From Pseudomonas cerasi (GTDB taxonomy: Bacteria; Pseudomonadota; Gammaproteobacteria; Pseudomonadales; Pseudomonadaceae): a DNA stretch of 61,794 nt. The notes below the pieces were generated by a model, which had not been told where the DNA came from, made no database searches, and was given only the letters and a program-made list of their open reading frames with translations. How positions within the stretch are numbered: position 1 is the first letter of the stretch; each line of letters begins with the position of its first letter. Position numbers and translations under genes: made by a program. Positions 27,988 to 37,029 of this stretch are shown here, in pieces. Location: contig NZ_LT222317.1 of NCBI RefSeq assembly GCF_900074915.1, positions 1 through 61,794 of the forward strand. The letters are read 5' to 3'.

Positions 27988-29816
27988 TGAAACACGTTAG
28001 CAAACAGCTGCCACTGGCCCTGTTGGGGCTTGCCGTGTGCGCGAGCGCTCATGCTGCCGCTTACCGGCTGGCTTTTTCCAAAGGAGAAAACGTCGAAGTA
28101 TTCGTTGATCATGCCGACAATCAGCCTTGGTGTACGAATCCGCTGACGCTGCGTTTTGCCTTCGCAGGCAAGCCAGACAATGATGCCGTGGCGCGCCTGC
28201 TGCCCAAGCTCGGAGGCTTGCTTGCCAGCCAGTGCCCAAGCGCTGCCACGGTGACCTGGAAAAGCTACAACGCCCAAGGAGAGCTTTTCGCCAATGGCTC
28301 GGCTGCCAGGGATGAAGAATGGTCCAGCCAAGTCGCCGGAGCCGTCGCGCCGGCCGAGGTGGCCGCTGCGCCCAAACCCGAGCCTGCTGCAGCACCAGCA
28401 CCCGTGCCGATTACTCCTGCACCGGCGGTGGCTGCAGATCCAGCCCCTGCGCCTGTTCCTGCACCCGCTGCTGCAGCTCCTCAAACGGCTGAATCGGCAC
28501 CGGTTACCGAGTCGCCCGCTCATGCCTCGATCAGTCATGTGACGCCGGCTTTTGCGGTATCGGGCTGGACGCCGCCCGCCGAGACTGATGCGCTCAAGGC
28601 CGCAACCTTTTTCTTTGAAATCAAAGACCAGAACGGGTGCCTGTTCCGTACCACCTACAAGCCGGACGGTGACGCCCAATACGTCAGTGCAAAATCCACC
28701 GGTGTTACCTGCGGTTCCGATGGCTATGCTGCAGGTGAGGGGGGAGTTGTGCTGCTGCGCGCAGACGGGGTGAAGCTGAAGGAGTATGAAGGTAGTTTTC
28801 ATCAAGGCATCCCGTTCAACAACCGGGCGCCGCAGCTACCTATCGTGGGCTTCGACAACCAGAAAAACGCCCTGATGCTGCTCGCCAGTGATCCGGCAAG
28901 CCGCATACATTACCTGCTGCGAGCGCCTTACAGCTGGAGTGGTCATTGGGATACACGCAGCCCGGCGCTGGTGGCTGTGACCGAAAATCAAGAGCTTTTT
29001 CGCCAGCTTGAAACCATTAGAACCACGGTATTCAGCGCTTTGGGGGCCTTGGACCAGGTCCAGCCAAAAACCCCGAACGTGAGCTTCATCGCCGTTCGGG
29101 ATGTACCGCAGGGGATTATCAAGAATGACCGCGACAGCTGGCTTTATGAAAGCAACATAAGCCGAAACTGGAGCACCAAAATCTGGCAGTTCAACCCGCA
29201 AAACGCTAGCAATTATCTGTTTATCCATGAAGCGCGGGTAGCCGAGCAAAAACGCGCTGCCGACCGTCAGCGCCAGTACGAAGAGCAGAATAAACGTCAG
29301 CAGGCTGGCTATGAGGCGCAGGCCCAACTTCAGCAGTTTGCCCAATTGAAAACCGAAAGTAGCGACGCCAAATACGTCCAGTCTCGACTGCTCGCCGACG
29401 TCAGCTACGTGCCCGCTTCCGGAGGGAGCTATGCGCGCTTGGTGGCCGGCGGCAAAGCCGCGTACAGCCAGATTGTGCACATCGTCGGCAAGGAGGATGG
29501 GCGCTGGGAAACCGATTACCCCTATGAGTCGCAGCTGGATATTGTCGGCCCCAACCTGAAGCCTGAAAAAGGCTGGTTCCTGGCCAAAGGCGACGTCACT
29601 CTGGACCCGGTCAAGCGAGACGGCGAAGACCTGCCGCTGACCCTGGTGGCGGTCACTTACCTGCAAGCCTGCAGCGAAGACGGTTGTACCGACTTGCGTG
29701 ACCCACTGAAAATCATGCGCATGCAGTTGGGCGATGACAGCTGGACACCCGACGCTGCGCGTCAGGTATTCAAACAAGCCTGGCCTGACCGGAACATTCA
29801 GGGGGATGTGCAATGA
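27987..29816 (+). CDS. Exported protein with Pro/Ala linker, unknown function
   Basis: 609 residues. A signal peptide (residues 1-23, LALLGLAVCASAHA) precedes a ~100-residue domain, an Ala/Pro-rich linker (about 118-168), and a large C-terminal region with a Gln-rich coiled coil (AADRQRQYEEQNKRQQAGYEAQAQLQQ). Predicted to be periplasmic or outer-surface. Overlaps both neighbours by a few bases, so the three proteins likely form a complex or pathway. The family is not recognised. Confidence 0.72.
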   Translation: MKHVSKQLPLALLGLAVCASAHAAAYRLAFSKGENVEVFVDHADNQPWCTNPLTLRFAFAGKPDNDAVARLLPKLGGLLASQCPSAATVTWKSYNAQGELFANGSAARDEEWSSQVAGAVAPAEVAAAPKPEPAAAPAPVPITPAPAVAADPAPAPVPAPAAAAPQTAESAPVTESPAHASISHVTPAFAVSGWTPPAETDALKAATFFFEIKDQNGCLFRTTYKPDGDAQYVSAKSTGVTCGSDGYAAGEGGVVLLRADGVKLKEYEGSFHQGIPFNNRAPQLPIVGFDNQKNALMLLASDPASRIHYLLRAPYSWSGHWDTRSPALVAVTENQELFRQLETIRTTVFSALGALDQVQPKTPNVSFIAVRDVPQGIIKNDRDSWLYESNISRNWSTKIWQFNPQNASNYLFIHEARVAEQKRAADRQRQYEEQNKRQQAGYEAQAQLQQFAQLKTESSDAKYVQSRLLADVSYVPASGGSYARLVAGGKAAYSQIVHIVGKEDGRWETDYPYESQLDIVGPNLKPEKGWFLAKGDVTLDPVKRDGEDLPLTLVAVTYLQACSEDGCTDLRDPLKIMRMQLGDDSWTPDAARQVFKQAWPDRNIQGDVQ

Positions 29817-30850
29817 TGCAAAAAAAACTGCTGGTCCCTGCCGCCGCTGTGGCGATACTCGCAGCGGGCTATTTTGGCTTGTGTGCCTATGCCAGCAATC
29901 AGGCGCAAAAGCGCCTGGATGACTTCGTGTATGACAATCAGCTCAACGGCACAATCAGCTGGGCCTCGGTCAGCTCCTCGCCATTTGGCGGCAAGGTCGT
30001 GATCAAGGGCGTCGAGTTGGGTGATGGCAAGGCAGGCGGCTTGCGTGCCGATAAAGTTACCTTGACCGATCTGATCAACGACGACAGCCGCACCCGTGTG
30101 CGCATCGAAGCCACCGGCGTACAGGCTTCCAATGGCTCGTTACAAAGCCTGCAGAGCCTGGGTGCGATGGCCAGCATCATGGGCATGGGCGGTGGCTTGA
30201 GGAGCATGAATAATTTTGGCCCGTTATTGAGCAGTGGTCGCAACGAACTCAAACCGTTCGACTTCATGCTGTCCCTGGACCTGGATGACGACGCCACCCG
30301 TGCCACAGGTGAAACGTTTGTGGACATGCCAGACCTGTTCACCTTCAGTGCCAGCTACCGTGTGGATAACGTCAAGGGCCTACACCGTTTGGTCAACGAC
30401 TTGCAGCGTGGCGGGAAAGTGGCCACCTATGCCGGGCTTGGCGTTACAGCGCAGAGCCTGCATGGCGCATTTGCCCGGGCTGAGTTGAGCGAGTTGAAAG
30501 TCAGTTTCCAGGACAATGGCATGGTTAAACGTAGCGCGTTGCTCCACCAACGCTACGCTACGCCGTTGGACCCGACTGCTGGCAGCGCCGACAAACAGCG
30601 CCAGGCCTGGTTTGAAAGAAGCCTGGATAACTGGCAGAAAAGCTGTGAAAGCGGAATGCGGGCAAACGCCTCAATGCTCACTGACGGCTGCGAGCTGATG
30701 GTCAAGTTGTTCAAAGGCAAAAACGACGGCATCCAATTGAGCATAGACCCCAAAGAACCTGTCCGAGTCATGGACTTGGTGAGTGTGTTCGGCGGCGGTA
30801 ATAGCAGGCAGGTACTGGCGCGGTTGGATCCGAAGGTGAGTTCGCTATAG
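29813..30850 (+). CDS. AsmA/DUF945-like membrane-anchored protein
   Basis: 345 residues. One N-terminal membrane anchor (LLVPAAAVAILAAGYFGL) and a beta-rich periplasmic body resembling AsmA/DUF945-type proteins (NGTISWASVSSSPFGGKVVIKGVEL). Such proteins are linked to lipid transport or envelope maintenance; this is an analogy. Its ATG overlaps the stop of the upstream gene. Confidence 0.65.
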   Translation: MMQKKLLVPAAAVAILAAGYFGLCAYASNQAQKRLDDFVYDNQLNGTISWASVSSSPFGGKVVIKGVELGDGKAGGLRADKVTLTDLINDDSRTRVRIEATGVQASNGSLQSLQSLGAMASIMGMGGGLRSMNNFGPLLSSGRNELKPFDFMLSLDLDDDATRATGETFVDMPDLFTFSASYRVDNVKGLHRLVNDLQRGGKVATYAGLGVTAQSLHGAFARAELSELKVSFQDNGMVKRSALLHQRYATPLDPTAGSADKQRQAWFERSLDNWQKSCESGMRANASMLTDGCELMVKLFKGKNDGIQLSIDPKEPVRVMDLVSVFGGGNSRQVLARLDPKVSSL

Positions 30851-31041
30851 GTTCAGCGCTAGCGCTCCTGACGGGCATTCCGAAACTCTCATTGAGCAAT
30901 TGACTGGGGTCACTAGGTAATTTCCTCAGATAATTTCAAAAGGCCGATTGCAGTCGGTCGCGACTGACCGCTTTCGACCCAAAGCGGACGCTTCACTGAT
31001 GCCAGGGGTGTACGGCAAGATGTGCGGCGCCGAGCCGGTGG

Positions 31042-31464
31042 TTAAGCCTCCGCTTTAACCAGAACGCCACTGTTAACCCGAGCATCCAGTATCGCGGAAA
31101 ACTCCTCAAAACTATGCGCGGGCTCCGGCGCTACATACATCAAATCGCCAAAATGGTCGGCGTAGTCTTGAAGGTAAAGGCCATGGCTTCCGTAATACTG
31201 CTGCGCGATCTCATTTCCAGCGTCGTTCAAGTCCTCATCCGTAAATTTGCCATCGCAATACTTGAAAAGAAACTCGGTGGCGGTGAGTTCGCCGTTGATC
31301 ACCTGGTCGACGGCTTCAGGCTCTTCCTTGACGTGAAAGTCGCCAGCCCAGCCTTTAACAAAACACCATCTCAAGAACAACGCGATGTGTGTGCCGCCGT
31401 GCTCCTTTGGTTGATCTGCTGGAAAGTCTCCGCCGTGGTGCCAGCTTGCGTCATCGTATTTCAT
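31042..31464 (-). CDS. DUF7832-like protein
   Basis: 140 residues from the ATG at 31464, which follows AAGGAGG. It begins MKYDDASWHHGGDFP, typical of a small acidic family often seen near polymorphic toxins or in immunity clusters. It may be an orphan immunity protein; no toxin is next to it. Confidence 0.6.
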   Translation of the reverse strand: MKYDDASWHHGGDFPADQPKEHGGTHIALFLRWCFVKGWAGDFHVKEEPEAVDQVINGELTATEFLFKYCDGKFTDEDLNDAGNEIAQQYYGSHGLYLQDYADHFGDLMYVAPEPAHSFEEFSAILDARVNSGVLVKAEA

Positions 31465-31925
31465 GGGCCTCCTTGAGATGTTTTGCGTTGGGATGAGGGC
31501 GTGGACTATCACGCTCTTGCAGGGATGGGATAAGTCTATTCACTCTGATCCAGTACGCAAAGACAGCGCTGCGTAGTTTTACCGGCGATGAACAAAATGA
31601 CTTGCCACGTTTCCATTTCTACCTCCAGGGTGAAAATGTCCGCTTTTGGCCGATAGCGGCCAGTCACGAAAGGCAGCTGTCGACCCATGGCTGCCCTTCA
31701 CCGAGGGCAGGAATCGGCCAGGAGCGGCCATTGAGCATTTACGAAATCAGGGCCGATTCAGACCGGACACTATTCGCTTGCCTCTGGAGGATAGCGCGGC
31801 CTCCGGCTGTCTAATGAATACCGTTAGTTCAGTTGAAAGCGCGCGTGAAATGGGACCTCAGAGCTCGCTTTGAAGGCTCTGGTTGGGGCGAACTTGGTCA
31901 TCGCCTCAAACTGCGGCCAAAAAAT
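31465..31925. other. Gene-free region
   Basis: No coding gene is supported. It holds the Pseudomonas-type intergenic words ttttggccgatagcggccagt and aatcggccaggagcggccattg, which also appear near 22670, 26900 and 33150. Confidence 0.4.
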
Positions 31926-31962
31926 AACCCGTTATCGCAAATGCTATAACGGGTTTTTTTGT
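31926..31962. terminator. Bidirectional terminator after the toxin-antitoxin operon
   Basis: AACCCGTTAT and ATAACGGGTT form a 10-bp stem with a 10-base loop, followed by TTTTTTT. It lies 12 bases beyond the GNAT toxin stop; the A-run on the other side serves that minus-strand operon. Confidence 0.8.
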
Positions 31963-31973
31963 TACTGATTTAG

Positions 31974-32495
31974 TTACCGCAAGGGCAGCATCATCGTAAC
32001 GGGTGAAAGCGCCGGACATGGTACAAACCCTGCGTGTTTGGCGTAGAACTCAGCAAGCCGGTCGTTCAATGGATGAACCACGATTGCTGATGAAGCGACG
32101 CTTTGCGCTGCTGTCATCGCTCGTTCAATTGCATCCTTCAACAGATCAAGAGAAAACCCCTGACCTTGAGCAGCTTCACTGACCCCCATTCGACCCAAAA
32201 GGGTGATTGGATGTTCAGCTGGCGAGTTACGCTGGTGACTTTTGGGCACAACATTCTCGCGATTCACTGAACCGCTAGAGAGCGTGTAATAAGCCATGAC
32301 CACCAAGGTCCCTTTCCGACACGACACATAGACCACAGCATGCCTATCTGCTTGTGCCTTCCGTGCCTTTTTCTGAAGGTAATCGGTAATCGACGGCTCT
32401 TTACAGTCGAACTCAGAGAGGTCGTGCAAGTCGTTGAGTTTTTCTGGAGCGGTTAGCTCCAACGCTTCGGTCTGTCGAGCAGTTGATGTAGACAT
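31974..32495 (-). CDS. GNAT-family toxin (TacT/AtaT type)
   Basis: 173 residues with a GNAT acetyltransferase fold; the acetyl-CoA loop reads GRMGVSEAAQGQGFSLDLL. The C-terminal FYAKHAGF is typical of TacT-like toxins that acetylate aminoacyl-tRNA and stop translation. It overlaps the DUF1778 antitoxin by 43 bases. It probably stabilises the plasmid. Confidence 0.85.
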   Translation of the reverse strand: MSTSTARQTEALELTAPEKLNDLHDLSEFDCKEPSITDYLQKKARKAQADRHAVVYVSCRKGTLVVMAYYTLSSGSVNRENVVPKSHQRNSPAEHPITLLGRMGVSEAAQGQGFSLDLLKDAIERAMTAAQSVASSAIVVHPLNDRLAEFYAKHAGFVPCPALSPVTMMLPLR

Positions 32496-32746
32496 TTGTT
32501 ACCTCTTAGAGGGTTGGCTTCAAGGGCCTGCTCGAAGGAGTCAAATGCAGCATCGGAGAGAACAAACAAGCGCTTATCCAAGATCACTTCCTCTGCCTTT
32601 TGGCAGGCAGCTTCCAAGATAAAACTCGTTCGATCCCGGCCCGACAGTGCAGCGGCCATATCGATCAGGTTTCGTTTTCGTTCGTCGGCACGCATGTTTA
32701 TGGCTACGGGCCTGGCTTTTTCTGACGTTTCTAATGTTGCATTCAT
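32453..32746 (-). CDS. DUF1778-type antitoxin
   Basis: 97 residues. The N-terminal half is a ribbon-helix-helix (ARPVAINMRADERKRNLIDMAAALSGRDRTSFILEAA); the rest is the toxin-binding tail (FVLSDAAFDSFEQALEANP). Antitoxin-first order and overlap with the GNAT toxin are standard. It should repress its own operon through the palindromes at 32907-32945. Confidence 0.87.
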   Translation of the reverse strand: MNATLETSEKARPVAINMRADERKRNLIDMAAALSGRDRTSFILEAACQKAEEVILDKRLFVLSDAAFDSFEQALEANPLRGNKCLHQLLDRPKRWS

Positions 32747-32906
32747 GGTGTAATTCCCGATTGGGTTTGGTGTTCTTCGACTCTTTGCCTCCTTAAGACT
32801 TTAATGCGGAACGCATTTTTACTCTGCTAAACATGGATAGACTCCTTGAGGTACGTAAATGGCGTGAGCCGAAAAGGGCGGGGTCAAGCATGACCCACGG
32901 AAGGCA

Positions 32907-32945
32907 ATATACACCAGCGTATATCATTTGTCTACACGCGTGTAG
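32907..32945. promoter_or_regulatory. Probable operator of the toxin-antitoxin operon
   Basis: Two palindromes sit side by side: ATATAC-N6-GTATAT (32907-32924) and the perfect CTACACGCGTGTAG (32932-32945). They lie 160 bases upstream of the antitoxin ATG, a little far but with no other gene between. Confidence 0.55.
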
Positions 32946-33077
32946 CAGTTGAATACACGATGCTGTTTTTCTCATGCTATACGGCGGACGAATCCTCCAA
33001 AGATGATTGCTACGTTGGAAGGGCAGTGCGCGCAAGGCAGTGCTCATCACGTGATCTATGTTCTATAGGCCCTCCAC

Positions 33078-33102
33078 AAAAGCCCGTCCTGGTGGGCTTT
33101 TT
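33078..33102 (+). terminator. Short stem-loop terminator
   Basis: AAAAGCCC and GGGCTTTT form an 8-bp stem followed by only a short T-run. No gene ends directly before it. Confidence 0.5.
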
Positions 33103-33170
33103 GGGGCCGCGGTTTGACCTCCCTGGCGACTTCGGGAATCGGCAGCGATCTATGCAGCCCAATGGCCGTT

Positions 33171-33280
33171 CATTTTGGGTCTACCCCAGGTGACACGAAA
33201 ATCAGCCCCAACAGATTTCAGCTTTGCGCACTTAACGTACACCCAATTTGATACAATTATTTGACTACACCCAAAATGAG
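33171..33280. promoter_or_regulatory. Repeat sites upstream of the recombinase (res-like)
   Basis: Three related words lie before the recombinase: TCATTTTGGGTCTA (inverted, from ~33169), TACACCCAATTTGA (33239) and TACACCCAAAATGA (33265). Three sites upstream of a serine recombinase gene resemble a resolution site, where the enzyme acts and represses itself. Confidence 0.5.
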
Positions 33281-33292
33281 ACAGATCTACCG

Positions 33293-33913
33293 ATGTTCAT
33301 TCGTGCATACCTTCGAGCATCGACCGATGACCAGGACGCAAGTCGAGCGCGCGATTATTTGGAAACGTTTGTCTCCGGCTACGGCAAGGCCATCGCATCG
33401 TGCTACATGGAAAATGCCAGTGGCAGCCATGCCGACCGCCCGGAATTAATTCGACTACTCAAAGATGCTCGCCGAGGTGACGTGCTGCTGGTGGAAAGCA
33501 TCGATCGGCTGTCGCGGATAGATGACCAGGCTTGGCGATCCCTCAAAACAGCAATCGATAACCGAGGCATACGGATCGTCTCTGTGGATCTGCCTACCAG
33601 TCATCAAGGCATGACGGCCCAGTCGGGGGACGAGTTCACCGACCGCATGCTGGCGGCCATCAACTACATGATGATCGATATGATGGCCGCGATCGCCAGG
33701 AAGGACTATCAACAAAGAAGACTGCGCCAGGCACAAGGGATTGAGAAGGCAAAAGCTTCAGGCGTCTACAAAGGCAGACCCGTAGACGCAGAGCTGCGTA
33801 ACCGAGTGCGTGAGCTGCTGGCTGCAGGGCTCGGGATCCGCGCAGTAGCGAGGCACGCTGCGTGTTCAACTACGACCGTCATGAAGGTCCGCGACGAGCT
33901 GGCGCAACGTTAG
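33293..33913 (+). CDS. Serine recombinase (resolvase/invertase family)
   Basis: 206 residues from the ATG at 33293. The catalytic domain starts FIRAYLRASTDDQDAS with the active Ser at residue 10, then SIDRLSR, and RMLAAINYMMIDMMAAIARKDYQQRR. A C-terminal helix-turn-helix binds DNA (GLGIRAVARHAACSTTTVMKV). It may resolve plasmid multimers or cointegrates. The gene at 52020-52529 is a truncated near-identical copy. Confidence 0.9.
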   Translation: MFIRAYLRASTDDQDASRARDYLETFVSGYGKAIASCYMENASGSHADRPELIRLLKDARRGDVLLVESIDRLSRIDDQAWRSLKTAIDNRGIRIVSVDLPTSHQGMTAQSGDEFTDRMLAAINYMMIDMMAAIARKDYQQRRLRQAQGIEKAKASGVYKGRPVDAELRNRVRELLAAGLGIRAVARHAACSTTTVMKVRDELAQR

Positions 33914-33938
33914 TCGGTTAAGGCCAATAGGCACTGAC

Positions 33939-34235
33939 CTACTCATCGTCACGAAGCACCCAGCCCGCTTTTGAAAAAGCCCACCGGGTCAGGACGAGGC
34001 TATCAAGGGGGTCATACGGGCGGTTGTCCCAGTCGTGGCTTGAGATGTTCACCCTTCTAGCATTTTTGATCAGTGTTCCTGTGTGCCCTCCCCGGGAAAT
34101 CAATTGGACTGAATCATCTGACTGTCGCTCGAATTCGATCCGAACCAGGATGGGATAGTCATACCCATTGCCTTTTGCCTGAAGCGGCTCAGTACTGGTT
34201 ATGAACCCCATGGCGGGGGTAGGAATCGCGTTCAT
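33939..34235 (-). CDS. Hypothetical protein (intact copy)
   Basis: 98 residues, one domain, ending AFSKAGWVLRDDE. A decayed copy lies at 36340-36570, where the same C-terminal bases are recognisable. Function unknown. Confidence 0.6.
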   Translation of the reverse strand: MNAIPTPAMGFITSTEPLQAKGNGYDYPILVRIEFERQSDDSVQLISRGGHTGTLIKNARRVNISSHDWDNRPYDPLDSLVLTRWAFSKAGWVLRDDE

Positions 34236-34245
34236 AGAATGTTCC

Positions 34246-34467
34246 TTAGCCCTTTGGCTCTGCAGCGGCCCATTGGATATAAGCGCTTTCGATCAACCAC
34301 GTAGCATCAGCTGCTGTGGGTACAGGATTGAGCGCTATTTGAGCCAGCTTTTTTTCTATCCACGTCAGCAGTGCGGTACGTCCTGCCGGACAAGGCATCA
34401 AATCGCGCTCCAAATGGTTGGCAAGCTCTGAGATCGCCACATCGCGCTCGACACTTTCTGCAGTCAT
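34246..34467 (-). CDS. Small hypothetical protein
   Basis: 73 residues, helical and acidic (ANHLERDLMPCPAGRTALLTWIEKKLAQI). Lies 10 bases upstream of the 98-codon gene on the same strand. Not recognised. Confidence 0.5.
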   Translation of the reverse strand: MTAESVERDVAISELANHLERDLMPCPAGRTALLTWIEKKLAQIALNPVPTAADATWLIESAYIQWAAAEPKG

Positions 34468-34501
34468 CGCAATTCTCCTGGATCACTTCGCTGCGGCTAC
34501 T

Positions 34502-34918
34502 TTACTGGGCCGCTTGGCGTTGGTGCATTCCCTTGGCCTCCAGCGCCTGCATCGATTCTACCGAGTACAACGACTCGGGGACCAGTAGCAGCCGTTTTAT
34601 GCCTATGGCCTCGCCAGTTTCCTGACAAAAACCGTAGTCGCCCAGAGCGAGAATTTCCAGGGACTTAAGCACATGGCTCAACGTCTGTCTGTCCCTTTCT
34701 ATCATGCTTGCTGCCACTGCTCTGTTTTCCTCATCGGAAGCGAAGTCTGCTTCGTCCGGGTGACGCTCGATCTGGCAACTGGCCTGACAGCTGAGCAAGC
34801 GATCACGAAGCTCTGCGGCTTTAACCTCCAACCGATCTTTGAAAAAGGCCAGTTGGTCTACGCTCATGTACTCGTCCTCAGCTTGATCCAGCAGCAGCTC
34901 AACGCTCATCAATGCCAT
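34502..34918 (-). CDS. DksA/TraR-like protein
   Basis: 138 residues from the ATG at 34918 (AGGAG six bases before). A coiled-coil N-terminal half with acidic residues (DEADFASDEENRAVAASMIERDRQTL) precedes the zinc-finger position GDYGFCQETGEAIGIKRLLLVPES. Usual members have four Cys; only one remains (C-Q-E-T-G), as in Cys-poor DksA2 types. It may modulate RNA polymerase under stress and shift host transcription. Confidence 0.78.
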   Translation of the reverse strand: MALMSVELLLDQAEDEYMSVDQLAFFKDRLEVKAAELRDRLLSCQASCQIERHPDEADFASDEENRAVAASMIERDRQTLSHVLKSLEILALGDYGFCQETGEAIGIKRLLLVPESLYSVESMQALEAKGMHQRQAAQ

Positions 34919-34953
34919 CTTGTGCTCCTGATATGGTTGGTCATTCAAACTTC

Positions 34954-35178
34954 CTACCGAGTGACCAACGAGCGCCACCGGCGCTTATGAGTAATAACAG
35001 GACCAGGCTTGCCATCGGTCATTTCGTTATCAACGTTTCTGCTCTGGGCCTCGACGGCATCTGGAGCTTCAATCTGGATACGTACATCCCCAGTATCCTC
35101 TGAAACGCTTAGGACTTGGATCTGAATTCCTTCGCCAATCATAATATTTTCACCTTCGCGGCGAGTCAGAAGGAGCAT
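34954..35178 (-). CDS. csrA: CsrA/RsmA homologue
   Basis: 74 residues from the ATG at 35178, after GAGGAAAA. It begins MLLLTRREGENIMIGEGIQIQVL, the CsrA signature. VRIQIEAPDAVEAQSRNVD aligns with the RNA-binding C-end, but the usual Arg44 context is shifted to S-R and a two-residue insertion precedes it. A long tail (PGPVITHKRRWRSL) is unusual. A plasmid CsrA could alter the Gac/Rsm control of virulence. A second copy at 57108-57332 lacks a start codon. Confidence 0.85.
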   Translation of the reverse strand: MLLLTRREGENIMIGEGIQIQVLSVSEDTGDVRIQIEAPDAVEAQSRNVDNEMTDGKPGPVITHKRRWRSLVTR

Positions 35179-35382
35179 ACGATTTTCCTCTTTCCATGGA
35201 CAACTGGGCCAGCGCTCTGTCTCTGGCGTAAAACAGCGATGTAAGGAGCAATCAAAGGACAGCCACTGCCGCTGTAGGCGTTTTTCGCTCGATCCGCTAG
35301 CATCCATACAATGGATAACGAACCTCATCCCAAGCATGAGGACGGCCAACAACGTCTCACAATTATTGCAAAGGAATTTTCC

Positions 35383-35814
35383 ATGCTGAAATCTATTCTT
35401 TTCCACGTCACACCGAAACTGCAAAAACTTGAAGCTATCGCTCTTTCCTGCGGCGTAATTCTTCTTTTTGGTTACGTCCTGATCTCCATGATTTTACATC
35501 TCATGGACGTGGAAATTGAGCAGTCGCGTCTCGTTGATGGAATCGGGCCGTTTATCTTCATTGCAATAGTAATCAGCTCAGTGTGCATGTTGCTACACAT
35601 GATGATTAAGGCAAGCCCCATACAGATCGAGGCCCAGATAACTGTCGAAGGCAAAAAATTGACGGAGGCGCAATCCAAAGCCGTTCGGATTGCCTTGAGG
35701 GAGCTTAGTAATGCAGGGCAGACAATAGTACAAAGCGACGCTCTTGCGCCCGAAGGTGCTCATGCCAGCGCGCCTCGGGCAGCGGAGGTACTCAAACTGA
35801 TTATGCAGAAGTGA
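35383..35814 (+). CDS. Small membrane protein, unknown
   Basis: 143 residues from the ATG at 35383 (AAAGGAA upstream). Two membrane segments (AIALSCGVILLFGYVLISMIL and GPFIFIAIVISSVCMLLHMMI) are followed by a cytoplasmic helical tail. Divergent from csrA. Function not recognised. Confidence 0.65.
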   Translation: MLKSILFHVTPKLQKLEAIALSCGVILLFGYVLISMILHLMDVEIEQSRLVDGIGPFIFIAIVISSVCMLLHMMIKASPIQIEAQITVEGKKLTEAQSKAVRIALRELSNAGQTIVQSDALAPEGAHASAPRAAEVLKLIMQK

Positions 35815-35999
35815 TTTGCCAATAGTACTTAAAGGTGACCCGCTCTCACGTTTTAGCCCGGCACACAGTTGTAACAGCGAGGCCTGGCTTGTGCTCGATC
35901 CGGTGCAAACTGGCGGCGCTGACCAGCTTGTTTGATCATCGCTTGGAGAACAACGCAGTCGCCGTAGGCAGCCTCGTGCATGACGTCAAACGGCCCCAG

Positions 36000-36350
36000 A
36001 TTTAGCAGCACTGGGCGATGACCAGGCCAAGCGTCTGCTGATGCGCCGGATGGGGCATCGCTCCGGAGAGTGCGCGATCGAGCAATTCTGGCAGTGCTGC
36101 TGAACCACGGGTTGCGCCGTGAAGAGTTATACCTGCTGTAGACAGGTGACCTGCAGAAGCTCCGGCGATGTAAAGCACCTGCGGATCCACGGTAAGGGCG
36201 GCAAGATCCGCTATCTGCCCCTGCAACTGGTTGCTGCTGCTGAACATATCTACGTGTACCTGGTGCGCAATGGCGATCGGGCGCGGTCACCGGGTCCCCT
36301 CTTCCGCTCGCTGCTTGGAAAAGAGGTCAGGTACTTACTCATTTACTCAT
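36000..36350 (+). pseudogene. Tyrosine recombinase (XerC-like) remnant
   Basis: Broken in several frames: RDRAILAVLLNHGLRREELYLL near 36065-36140 and LRIHGKGGKIRYLPL with YVYLVRNGDRA near 36175-36290 belong to the core of XerC-type integrases. Active-site Arg context is present but the HxxR...Y end is missing. Such integrases are known at the rulB hot spot of P. syringae plasmids. Confidence 0.7.
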
Positions 36351-36570
36351 CATCACGAAGGACCCAAGCAGTTTTGGAAAAAGCCCACCTTGCCAAGGCC
36401 AGGTCGCCAGTGTGGCAAGATTGAAAGTTGTCCCATTCTACGCGTGGAACACTGACGCATTTTGCGTTTTTGATTGGTGTTCCGGTGTTCCCTCCCCCGC
36501 GAGGTTAGCAGTACAGAATCATCGGACTGCAGGTGGAGATCGATCCGTACCAACATAGGATGACCATACC
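36340..36570 (-). pseudogene. Decayed copy of the 33939-34235 gene
   Basis: The start of this stretch (tcatcatcacgaaggaccca) matches the 3' end of the 98-codon gene, and LVRIDLHLQSDDSVLLTSRG matches its middle. Frameshifts break it. Its upstream end abuts the repeat element beginning at 36571. Confidence 0.65.
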
Positions 36571-36740
36571 TGTAACGACCTGCAATCGAAATGGCCTCGA
36601 CCTGCAATCATCGCGTTTTTCGACCGGGATTGATTGCGTCTATTCGAGCCAGCAAACCGGGATTATTTGCGAATGAACCTGCATTCATCTGGTTAGACCT
36701 GCAATAGATCGTCATGAGCCGAAAGTGATTGCGAGTGAGC
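36571..36740 (+). repeat. TGTAACGACCTGCAAT terminal-repeat array, single end
   Basis: Starts TGTAACGACCTGCAATCG and contains repeated GACCTGCAAT words in both orientations. The same end occurs twice, inverted, in the elements at 38440-38809 and 57363-57952. Multiple repeat units next to a TG/CA tip recall IS21 or Tn7-like termini. No transposase follows here. Confidence 0.65.
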
Positions 36741-36822
36741 GCACGCCGTGTCTGTCTAATTTGAGTCCACGTCATCATGGTGCTTCCCGATCGACCCATT
36801 CGTCAGTTTTGAGCCTGTCTTC

Positions 36823-36850
36823 GGAACCCACGGGCTCTTGCGACCACACA
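36823..36850 (+). promoter_or_regulatory. Hrp box
   Basis: GGAACC-N15-CCACACA, a perfect HrpL consensus. It lies 179 bp upstream of the effector-like ATG at 37030; no other gene is between. Confidence 0.87.
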
Positions 36851-37029
36851 TAGGATCCAATTAATTTATCTGAGATAGTTCAGGTCCTGGTCAACAATGC
36901 CCAACGCATCGCGCATTTGGGGGGACGTGTCGGCCCTTATGCAGGGAAGATGCGCCTTTAACTCACGAAACGCGCCGAAGATTCGCACTAGCCCCGATTT
37001 TATAACCTGTCACCTTTATGAGGGGAATC

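Noticed and set aside
36608..36799. ORFs at 36608-36799, 38572-38772 and 57781-58041 with shared protein sequence
   Set aside because: They are produced by the GACCTGCAAT repeat elements and share only repeat-encoded residues.
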